From positions 400,009 to 464,008 of the forward strand of contig VTPC01090599.1 of assembly GCA_011009095.1 (NCBI GenBank): 64,000 nucleotides of DNA, written 5' to 3'. The DNA comes from Ignelater luminosus. Its lineage: Eukaryota; Arthropoda; Insecta; Coleoptera; Elateridae. The notes below the pieces were generated by a model that worked only from the letters and a program-made list of their open reading frames with translations, did no database searches and was not told the origin of the DNA. Both the position numbers and the translations under genes were made by a program. Below are positions 37,241-46,745 of the stretch, piece after piece (within the stretch, counting starts at the first letter, position 1; every line of letters starts with the position of its first letter).

Positions 37241-37337
37241 CTAATTTGAAAGTTCAAGAAAAGCTTTGAGAAAAGACCTTATTAAACAATGTTTCACTTG
37301 CCTCTCGTACCATTTAAAGTTTTTATGGAGCTTCTTG
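37241..37337 (-). pseudogene. C-terminal end of an unidentified coding sequence split by a LINE
   Basis: About 30 codons open on the minus strand and end at TAG (37243-37241). The stretch joins in frame to the coding stretch at 42788-42082 when the LINE and one target duplication are removed. Composition is coding-like. Its identity is discussed with the larger part. Confidence 0.4.
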
Positions 37338-37558
37338 GTAATCCTTTTATTATTAGTCTAGAGACAAATAATAACAAGACATTAAAAGAGAAATTGGGAA
37401 ATTTCATAAAAAGACATTTACAAGTTAAAGTTAACCTAAGAAATGCAAAAAAATAGGGGATAAGATAGGAGTCATAGAAACAGAAGACCTACCAGACAAA
37501 ATAAATGTACTACTCAAGAATAAAAATAAACTTGAAGATATTACACAATATAAGGTAT

Positions 37559-39192
37559 ACATTGTAACGGTCTTTTTGTGGTTATTAGCCCGCCACATTA
37601 TAAACTGTACGGTAAATCATCTTTCTTCCGTGTGAGACACCCGGTATTTACTAAAGTTCCTTTGACAATTGATATACGCTTCCAAATTCTGGGAGAATGC
37701 AACACGCAGGCAGGATAGAAACATTCGACACGTGAGAGTGTGTGGTGATCTTCACCTAAGAATTGCGAAGAAGGTTTTCTCGTTGTTGTTTGAAAACCCT
37801 TTTTTAAAAAAGGGGGTAGGTTAATTATCTTTTCTTTCATCTCTTACGGGTTCGTTACTAATGATGGTCTCTTTTGTCTCCAGTTTTCTTATTTGGTTGT
37901 GAAAATACGAGTAATTTCCCAAAAATAAAAGTTGCACCCGAGTTGCCCTGCGTGCTTTTCAAGAAGAAGGGTTAAATTTAATTGGATCTGGCTGTAGCAG
38001 TGAATGCTGGGAACAATTCAGTTTCACCGTCATCCATACGCAGAATATTATGGGAATCTATTCTGGCAGTGGGCTGTCAACCCAATTTGAGAATCTCTCC
38101 GGCTCCTCGTTAGCGAATAGTTTAATTTAGTTAAATTTGGTTATTTTTTAATCCATTACAAAATTTATCTTTGCTTAGTAAAAAAAAAATTAGAGTAACC
38201 TCATCAGATTTATTAAGGATCTTTTATTTAAAAAAAAAGAAAGAAAAGCTCCCTTTAATTCAATTTTCTTGTTGACCTTTATTTTTTTTGTTCCTATCAT
38301 TTAAAGTTTTGATAAATGCACAATTCGGATGTAATTGATGATTATTTATTTTGTGTTTCCAGTTTTTATAATTCTTTCTTTCAGCAAGCAATTTCGATCG
38401 AAAGCTGCTTCCTGCATTTTGTGGTAAGACTGATTCATTCCTTCAATTATTATCCGATTGTTAATTTTAAGTTGTTTTTTTGTTTATTAAATTTCAGTAC
38501 ACCTAAATAATTTCAAGTTCTTTTTTAGACTTCTCATTTAATTAAATTTTCCTTTCAATTTTTTTTAATTTTGCGATATCGGAGTTTGTTTCTTGCAGTA
38601 CTCCGATGTGTTAAATTTTTCCTTTTGCCTTGAAACAACTTGAGATTATTTGTTGTGTGTGAGTACAGATAACCTGGTTTATACTTTTATATTTTACTTT
38701 GATAATTTTTGTGTCATATATTTTTGCTAATATTTTCTTATTTTTTAATGTTGCTTTGCATTTGGTTTATTCATTTTCCTGTTTGCAATTTTTTAAAAAA
38801 ATAAGGATCCTGTATTCTAAATTTTGTTTCAAATTTTGTAACTACGGTTACTTCTAGTAGTTTTTTTATTCATAATCTATTTATTGTTTTAAATTCCTAT
38901 AATTTTTTTGTATTTTAAGTATAAACTTATCGATCATTATTCCATTTAATCTTGTTTCCATTGAAATCTGTTTTACTGGTTACTTCAAAAATAAACCTTT
39001 ACTTTGTAATTTTTACCATCCTTGTTTATTTCAATATACGTATTTGGTAAACTAATATCAGGTGTTTTATTGTAAGTATAATCTTAGCCGTCCCGCACCC
39101 AAAGCCTACCCCCTGAGTTTAGCTGGCCTAGGACCTTGAGATCCTAGTTGTTAGTCATATTATTACTGTAACGCAGGTTTACGTTACAACAT
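37559..39192. repeat. 4-bp target duplication (ACAT) flanking the LTR-like block
   Basis: ACAT at 37559-37562 and at 39189-39192 directly flank TGTAACG...CGTTACA. The LINE ORF1 frame is restored when the insert plus one copy is removed. Confidence 0.85.
37563..39188 (+). mobile_element. Solo LTR-like insertion inside LINE ORF1
   Basis: The 1626-bp block begins TGTAACG and ends CGTTACA (perfect 7-bp inverted termini, TG..CA). A 4-bp duplication flanks it. The interior is T-rich and non-coding, with an ORF-free body and a CGGAG...CTCCG hairpin near 38580-38605. Its 3' ~140 bp resemble those of the block at 24507-26658, and the first ~20 bp are also similar. A solo LTR of a Ty3/gypsy-like family is the simplest reading. 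It is younger than the LINE, which is younger than the minus-strand coding sequence around it. Confidence 0.75.
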
Positions 39193-39689
39193 TAAATCTG
39201 ATTTAACAAAAAACCAAATTAAAATACAGAAAGTAATCCGACAACAAGCAAAAGAAGAAAAAACAAAAGGAAACCAAACCAAAATTGAGTACAAGAAGCT
39301 AATTATAAATAGAAATCAATGAAAGTGGGAGGAAAATGAGAAACGACTAAAGAAAATCCCAAAAATACGAAAGCAAAAAAACTAGAAATAAAAACACTAA
39401 AGATGGGAACACTGAAGACGAACATGGCAATGAATACCGAAAAAGATAAGGTAAAAATGATAAAAACAATAAATACGAAAATGCAGATAGAAACAAAACA
39501 AGAAGAATTTAAAACAAAAAACAAGAAGTTAAAACATCAGAAATCCAGAAGATGAAAAGCAATAACATGAAAGATAAAAGAAGAAATAAGAAAGATAAAT
39601 AACAACGAGAAGAAGAAAAGACAAAACAAAGAAAAAAACAGAAGCCAATGGATCTGGTGTAAAAACTAAACTAGAGAACAAAAAAATTA

Positions 39690-42060
39690 GTATATAGAAT
39701 GTAAGAAGCTTAAGAGGAAAGAAAGAAGAAATAATAAAAGAAATGATTGAACATAAAATAGAAATTATGGAAATCACGGAAACAAAAAATTGATAAAAGA
39801 TACTGGTTATTCTGGTCAGGGCTAGCTGAAGAGATGAATGCAAAAGAAGGAATAGGATTAATAATAGTACCAAATAAACTAATAGGGGTAGTTACAAAAG
39901 ATTATGGAAACAAAAGATTAATGAAACAAAAGATTAATGAAAGTTGAAATAAAACTACAAAATGAAAAATTATGGACAATAATAATTGCATTTGGAGTAA
40001 ATGAAGATGCAAGAAAAAAAGAAAAAGAAATTTTATAATGAACTACAGAAAGCAATCGATCAAGGCAAAAAATTTAATAATCATGGAAAATTTAAATGGA
40101 CGGGTAGGAAATACAAATAAAGATATTAAAGAATATATAAACAAAAAAGGAAAAGAAACCAGAAATAACAATGGCATAAGAATCATAGACCTGTATATAG
40201 AAAATGACCTTATAATAACAAATACAAAGTTCAGACACAAAGAAATACATAAATATACGAGAGAAGTACAAAACAGAAATGAAAGATCAATATTAGACTA
40301 CTCTCTAGTGAGAAGACAAAAGTAGAAAAACATAAGGAATGTAAAAGTTATACAAAATACAGGTGTTGGGAGTGACCACTACATGGTAAAAATGGAATTA
40401 ATAACTTGGAAGATTGGAAAGAGTGATAAGAGAAAAAAGAAAATAATTGAAAAAATAAAGAGCTATAAAATTTTAAAAAGAAATATCAGGAAAAAATAGA
40501 GACTACATACAATCAAAGACAACAAATAAAAGAGATGGAAGAGAGATGGTCAGAATTTAAAAATACAATACTAGATGCGGCAAAAAACACGTGGAATAAC
40601 GAAAAAATCTAATAAAAATTTGAAAAAAACGGAATGATGGAACACAGAAATAAAAGAGATAGTCACAAACAAAAAAGCAAGCAATACAAAAATAAAACCA
40701 GGTAAAGCGGCAGGAAGCGACAGCATAACAGCCGTAATGTTAAAGTTCATGAATGAAGAAGGATTGAAACAGTTAACAAAACTAATGAACGAAGTAATCA
40801 TAGAAATAAAAATGCAGAAAGAATAGAATAAGGGTATAATATTACCAATAAACAAAAAAAGAGATAAGAGAAATTGTAGCAATTATAGGGGAATAACGCT
40901 GTCGAGTATCCCAGGAAAAGTACTTGCGAGAATAGTTGAAGGTAGAATGAGAGAAAAAAATCAAAAGCACTTTAGAGGATTTACAATGCGGTTTCAGGCA
41001 AGAAAGAAGTACTCAAGCTTAATCTTTACCATAAGACAAATGGATGAAAAATCAATAAATAAAAACAAAGAAGTATATATATATTTCATTGATATAGAAA
41101 AAGCATTCGATAAGATACAAAGAAGGGATATATGGAAAACACTGAAAAACAGAGGGATAAAAACAAAATTAATAGTATAGGAGATGTACAAGGATAATAA
41201 AAATACTGTTAGAACAAATAATGAAGAATCAGGGGAATTCGAAACAAAAATAGTTGTGAAGCAAGAATGTATACCAATTCAAATACTGTTCACAGCAGTA
41301 GTTGATGAAGCGATGAAAAAAGCAAAGACAAAAATAAGAAAACTAAAAATAGGACATTGACAGATGAAACCGAATATATGTAACAGAACTAATGTTTGCT
41401 GATGATATGGCAATAGTAGCCAACTCAGAGAAAAGCCTTCAATCAAACCTAGAAGTATTAAACAGTGAACTTGAAAAGATAAGTATGAAAATAAACATCG
41501 AAAAAACAAAAGTCATGATAATATCGACAGGAAACAGGAAACACAGAATACAGATCAGAGGGAGACAAATTAAACAAGTAGAAAGTTTTAAGTACTTTGG
41601 TTCAGTGATAGATTGCAAAGGTAAAATCGATAAAAAAATAAATGATAGACTAGGGAAAACGGAAAAACTTTTTAACAACAATAGCAGCGAGACCTGGACA
41701 CTAACTGAAAAACATAAGCCAAGATTAAACGCAATGGAGATGAGATTTGTAAGAAAAATAGACAAAAAAACAAAGAGGAACAGAATAAGAAACGATACTT
41801 TTAGACAAAACTTCAAACTAAAATCTATTAGTGAAAAAATCGTGGAGGGTCAGTTAAGATGAATAAAAAGGAAAGACCTAAAAACATATGGAACGACAAT
41901 ATTAAAGAAGAAGCTACAAAAAGAAATATTTCATGGGAAACAATAAAATAGTAAACATATGACAGAAAAAGATGAAGAGAAAAGATCCAGATGAATTAAC
42001 AAAACTTGACTCCATCAGCCTCAACACCTCACGGTAGACGAGGCAAAGGATTAAGTAAGA
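39690..42060 (+). pseudogene. LINE ORF2, endonuclease and reverse transcriptase
   Basis: The endonuclease starts near 39700 (NVRSLRGKKEEIIKEMIEHK). Its catalytic half is open at 40038-40325, with IIMENLNGRVGNTNKDIKEY and RNERSILDYSLVRR. RT begins near 40690 (KPGKAAGSDSITAVMLKF) and continues with NYRGITLSSIPGKVLARIVE, then VYIYFIDIEKAFDKIQRRDI (motif A Asp present), and MFADDMAIVANSEKSLQ at 41392-41442 (F-A-D-D intact). The C-terminal region SSETWTLTEKHKPRLNAMEM and the tail lie at 41690-42000. Stops (for example near 39792, 40324 and 40828) and frame changes make it inactive, but both RT motif A and C residues remain, so decay is younger than in the other LINE copies here. Confidence 0.85.
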
Positions 42061-42081
42061 AAGTAAGTATGAAACTTCTTG

Positions 42082-42788
42082 TAGAACGCAGGGGGAGTTT
42101 GGAATATGAATTTATTATCAAAATTGGTCCCTACAAAATCTAAAATGGCCTATTTTGACAATTTTTTGAAATTTTGGGAGGTAAATTCTTCGTCTGTGAT
42201 TTGGCCGACTCCGAAGGAAGACATTACTCCATTTTCCTTCATAAAACGAACCTCTCTTTTTTATTGTAGCCCGTCCACTATACCGTGTGGTGGGTGCAAG
42301 CTATTTTCTACGACCTCACCGAATATTGCATGGTGGACACTTAGGTATCATTCCGAAGGTACTAGGCTACCCCTTTGTACGCTGTATTGTTTGGTGAATA
42401 CCGTGGCCATTCCCCGGATATACAGTGTTATCGCTGTGGTGGGCACATCAAACTCTCCCTGACTGCAGAAAACCATCACTGTTTCGGAATCACCCTCATT
42501 GAGGACTTCGCCATCCACATCCCTATTCACTGCTTGCCTGAAGTTCGAGCCATCTGCATCCGTCCCTAATATTTAAATTGATGAATTCTGAGTTTCCTTT
42601 AACATTATTGATTCCTGGATTTCTACTAAGTTGCCTTGGAAAGGCTTCGGTCCTTCCGATCCTAAACAAAGTACCTGGCGCCAGAGGAATTTCAAATAAT
42701 CAAAACCGACGAAAAGGAAGTTACTATTAAGTATATTCTGCTGCTTCTCATTTTTAGTAATATCTCATAATTTGAAAGTGAAATCTCT
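42082..42788 (-). pseudogene. Unidentified coding sequence, interrupted by a LINE
   Basis: One minus-strand frame is open over about 235 codons with only four in-frame stops (near 42572, 42350, 42260 and 42158) and no frameshift that I can see. Composition is coding-like and clearly richer in G+C than the flanks. No start codon is evident; a stop lies just upstream of 42788, so the 5' end is missing or altered. I do not recognise a domain. There are no repeated cysteines, no transmembrane run and no DDE/RT motif. The frame continues through the LINE target site into 37337-37241. Possibilities are a lost host gene, an unclassified mobile-element protein, or an endogenous copy of a viral structural protein; none is supported by a motif that I can name. 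Confidence 0.5.
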
Positions 42789-44734
42789 AGCAAGTCAATA
42801 CCTCTAAGCTAGATACATGATTATACGTATCTATTCAACAGTAGTTACAATAACACAAATTTTGGCTCAAATCTAGCCCTATAGCAATTTTCAAAAATCT
42901 CTAACTGGTACCCCCTTATCTGGTTTAGAGGTCGACGCATGAGTGAATTTAAACGCCCCCCAACAGTAAAACTGCAAATGCAGAAAATGAATTTTTATGG
43001 CAACTGTAGTTTTGGTGTCTTCCAAGAACCCCCAACTCACCTCACCGAACTCAGATTTGAGTCAATAGAAACAATATACTTGAAGTCTCCAGGAACATTG
43101 TTTTTATCTATGAATTTTTATTTTAATTTATCAGATCTGAGTTCGTTCTTCTATCTGGAAAGGGAATGTAATGACAGTAGCATAAATTTGATGGGTATTA
43201 TACATAATGAACATACTACAGCCAAGAACAATGGGCTTGGTAATTTTCGAGGTCTACAAATTGGGTAAACCCCTAGAAGACCATTTTAGCGAGCTTTGAC
43301 GCGCTCAATTTCTGATTTTATATAAATAAAAACATGTTGCTCATATATGTTTGCCGCAATACCACTTAATGTAATAAGAAATAATACTACAACATATAGA
43401 AATACCAATTTTCTTTTGGGAAAAAATTGGCTAACTTAATTGAAAAAGCAATGGTCCGGTCCGGTGAACAAAGTATGTGGGTGTAATCCCCAATTTCGAT
43501 TATACTTTCATGTTTAATGCGACTTGCTATATTAAACAAGTAACAATTGTAGAAAAGTCCATTAACTCAACAAGAATAAGAATTGGTTTTCAAAGAGAAC
43601 AAATAAATAATAACTAAGAGTTCTCGTAAAATAACTTTTAACACAAAAAAACAGAGGATAAAATTTAATCTGAATCAGTAATTAACCGAGGCTAAAATGA
43701 AAGTGAGGGCGCGTCTTTCAAGTCTCGCCAAGTTTTCAAGTTTTGTCGTTCCCTGCTACTCTAGCAACTTTTATATAAATCCTTAAGAAGCGATTCTTTT
43801 GAAATACGAATGTTTATAGAAGAAAAAAGAGGATCCGTTCAATTTATACGATTCCTGTTATACGGCTTATACTAATTAAGTATACTAAAAGTAACGCGAA
43901 TCGATCGACTCGAAATTGAAAGCTCAATCATTTCTGCCTCGCAAACATTGTATACAAGCGAACACTTTGTCAAGAATTTCTATAGCTTCGTTAACCGCTA
44001 ACGTGTACACATAAATTATGGCTTAATTAATTCTATGGTGTGCTGCAGCATTAGATGGAATCAAACAGGAGGAGCGTGAATGTGTACTGCGTGTGTTTGT
44101 GTGTATGTGAGTATGTACCCATCTGGATGCGCGCTTACGTTACATACACGTACGTATACACTTTCATGTAATTAACGAAAATTGAATATGAAGCTAAGCA
44201 ATCTCGATATGGAAATCGATGCGAATTCCATATAATTTAATTTATTAATATTGTGCGCCTTTATAACGGATCGCAACGCATTTGTGTAATTATAGTGACA
44301 AAGCTAATACATAATTTATAATCAACACAAAAGATCAATCATGTTTTGTGCGTGGAACTGCTACATGTATCAGTCAAACTCTTTTGAAAAAAAGGTGTTT
44401 TGTAAAATGCTTCCTGTTTTAATTTTAGAAACATTAAAAGCCGTTTGTTTGGTTTTTGGCCAACAAATGAATTGAACGAAATTGGTTTTTGCAACCAATA
44501 GGCAGACTGAATAACAATAACGTATTTTGTAACCATGATATTTCCTTGAAGAATCTTTTGTAAATAGAAAAGCAGCATTGTTGTTTACATACTACTTGAT
44601 TGATTTTACAAACTTAGTATGTATTTAAATGAAAAAATTATATTATTCACAATTCCAATCTTACCTGTACGTATAGAAGGTGTTAGTGACTATGAAGTTG
44701 GATTATTATTTTATTTTTAATTTTCTTTCTTTAG
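42789..44734. other. Non-coding interval
   Basis: 42880-43100 is less AT-rich and repeat-like, but unbounded. 43960-44330 has TTAATTAATT, TTTATAAC and TGCGCGC-type sites and a GT-rich microsatellite-like run (44088-44120), possibly regulatory. No gene is supported. Confidence 0.35.
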
Positions 44735-45790
44735 ATTGACAGTCTTACGGGACTATAGAGGCCAACAAACTACAACAATAGCAGTAGTAGCTGTCACCTA
44801 GTAAACAGACTTTCTTTACTTCTCAAAACATTCTCACAACCACGTGCCATCCCCATCAAAACCCCCACGACCACTTACGGGGTCTTTCTCTCCTCTCCAC
44901 GCAAATCTACCAGACTCTCTTTTAAAAGTAAAGACATCGGCCCAAGTGAGACTTTTTTAGTTTTTCCTTAAAAGGGTAACAGCTTGGAAGGTCTTGCATC
45001 TCAACCTTTCGTATCCTCTACATTCTCCTAGCGAGACTGTAAAAAAACGTTTCTTCACCCTTTTCACATTTTATATTAATCAAAAGTGTTTTCTCAGAGT
45101 GTTGTAGTTCGCCAGAAGAAGACTTAGGGCTCTTCCGAGTTTCTTCATTAGCCAATTTAACTTAGAGAATGTTTGAAGGGGTGTTTGGAAAATAAAATTT
45201 ATTAATATCCGTCTACAACTACATTTTCCATTTAAAAAATTCAACTTTGAGTTACAGCGCAGTTATGGAAAGGGCTAGAAAAAAAACGACTAGCTTCAAA
45301 AATAAAGAAGTTACAGCAAATTGAAGGAATCGGCCATTTTTCACTTTTTCTCTCTAAGAAAAAAACAAGAGGCAGCATCTTATTTCTGGTCCATTTAATC
45401 CCATCGAAATTGGACCACACTGTATTCAGAAATATTTTCAGAATTCCCAACTTCTTACGACACTCACAGAACAATATTTTCATCAGATCTTAATATATCT
45501 TTCGGCTATTCACGCACGGATACTTGCGACATATGTGATAAGTATTTGACCAGGTAGAAGAGCTTGCAAACTCAAATAAACAGCATATCATCAATGGCCG
45601 ATATCTTTACTTTTATAACAGAGTCTGTTAGATTTTCGTAGAGAGAAGACAATTACCTCGTAAGTGGTCGTGGAGATTTTTATGGGGATGGCACGGGGTT
45701 GTGAGAATGTTTTGAGAAGTAAGGAAAGTGACAGCTACTACTGCTATTGTTGTAGTTTATTGGTCTCCATAGTCCCGTAAGACGGTCAAT
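44735..45790. mobile_element. DNA element with ~200-bp terminal inverted repeats
   Basis: The left arm 44735-44942 and right arm 45596-45790 are inverted copies, about 85% alike by eye. They share CAGTCTTACGGGACTATRG, ACTACAACAATAGCAGTAGT and CTTCTCAAAACATTCTCACA phrases. The ~650-bp middle has no recognisable transposase. Flanks do not show a clear target duplication (TAG/AGA), so the superfamily is open. It is a non-autonomous, foldback-like or long-TIR MITE. Confidence 0.75.
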
Positions 45791-45829
45791 AGACGTAAAA
45801 AGAATTCAGATGGAAAACAAGGTACATAA

Positions 45830-46640
45830 AATTAAAGCCCAGGAATTTCATAATGGAAAACGGAAGGGAAAACAGCTCAGCCGACGAAATATGGCCACTG
45901 AAGCTGTATATATGGATTTTGCTAACAATTTACCCGTACCAAATATTCCCAGAAGCGAAGCATAGTATTCATGACGATTGTCGATTTATTCATTTACAAT
46001 CCATGTTCTGTCAACTAATCAAAGTATCTTTTATACGTACTAACAAACTATTGGTGGAAAGGGGAGTGATGAAGTTTGTTCCATGTTACATCATTTTGTC
46101 CCCAATTGTCCGGATTGTAGCGTCAAACATTTAAATATTTGGTGACTCTTGTGGGGGACAAAATAGCAATTATACAGCTTTCCGCTACCTTTATTATCTT
46201 GTCCAGGCAGAAAAAAGGTTTGATTTTATTAAGGTCACTTTTCCCATAAAAAACCACTCATACATGGAGTGCGATAAAGACTTTGATCTTATAAAGCTAA
46301 AAACTCGTGTAGAGCTCTCTAGTGAATGGGTTGAGATATTTAAATCAGCTAGGTCAAAACCGAATCTATTTGATGTTGTTCAAGTTACCTAAGACTTATT
46401 TAGAAACTGAACCAAATACTTAACTTAGTTATACAAAGCAAAATGTCTGTTTCCATCCCGTCCCATACGAGAATTAAAAACTGTCAAGCAGCATCCGCAA
46501 CTCATATTATACCATCGATCCACACATCACGGAATATGGAAATCCACGGTTGTCATCTTGAAAACTGGAAAAATTCGAAACTAAACCTACTTGACAATGA
46601 ATTTGAATTACCGAGTTTTTTTGTACGAAGGTATCTACTT
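45830..46640 (+). pseudogene. Copy of a third arthropod repetitive ORF family
   Basis: Shifting frames give one collinear protein: AVYMDFANNLPVPNIPRSEA (45890-45960), GGKGSDEVCSMLHHFVPNCP (46052-46110), FGDSCGGQNSNYTAFRYLYY (46138-46198) and FPIKNHSYMECDKDFDLIKL (46242-46302). It ends with RPIRELKTVKQHPQLILYHR (46463-46520). I recognise this layout from abundant uncharacterised insect proteins, probably mobile-element encoded. The conserved D..GGQN and HS.MECD residues could be a catalytic or metal-binding core; that is inference. At least three stops or frameshifts inactivate it. Its recognisable part begins about 40 bp right of the long-TIR element. Confidence 0.7.
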
Positions 46641-46687
46641 ACTACTTCCAAAATTCTGTGATCTTTGTAAAACCTGGTTTTTTATAG

Positions 46688-46745
46688 AACTACTACCTAT
46701 TACTACAGAGAAATAGAACTACTACCTATTACTACAGAGAAATAG
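46688..46745 (+). repeat. Tandem duplication, two perfect 29-bp units
   Basis: Units 46688-46716 and 46717-46745 are identical. The flanking TAG before the first unit matches the unit end, consistent with slippage. Confidence 0.9.

Larger units (their letters stand above)
37360..39350 (+). pseudogene. LINE ORF1, interrupted by the LTR-like block
   Basis: An open stretch (37369-37562) gives KTLKEKLGNFIKRHLQVKVN and IGVIETEDLPDKINVLLKNK. After the insertion the frame resumes at 39189 with SDLTKNQIKIQKVIRQQAKE and TKIEYKKLIINRN, then a stop near 39320. This is the RNA-binding ORF1 of non-LTR elements of this type. Removing the block and one ACAT copy gives an uninterrupted frame (YKVY/IKSDLT). 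Confidence 0.75.
37338..42067 (+). mobile_element. 5'-truncated LINE with nested LTR-like insertion
   Basis: The borders come from a 14-bp imperfect target duplication. The element starts inside ORF1 (5' truncation). It runs through endonuclease and RT and ends with GGATTAAGTAAGAAAGTAAG, a short TAAG-repeat tail instead of poly(A). The LTR-like block at 37563-39188 inserted later into ORF1. Plus-strand composition is strongly A-rich, as usual for LINEs. Confidence 0.75.
37324..42081. repeat. 14-bp target-site duplication of the plus-strand LINE
   Basis: TATGGAGCTTCTTG (37324-37337) and TATGAAACTTCTTG (42068-42081) match at 12 of 14 positions and lie exactly outside the LINE body. Joining the flanks at this point keeps the minus-strand frame open. 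Confidence 0.6.

Noticed and set aside
39303..41816. Several hydrophobic minus-strand ORFs of 65-125 codons
   Set aside because: They are shadows of the A-rich plus-strand LINE; their hydrophobicity comes from poly-T codons.
42106..42462. 118-codon plus-strand ORF, and a CxxC..H resembling a zinc knuckle at 42430-42460
   Set aside because: It lies opposite a longer coding-like minus frame, and the cysteine spacing does not fit CX2CX4HX4C.
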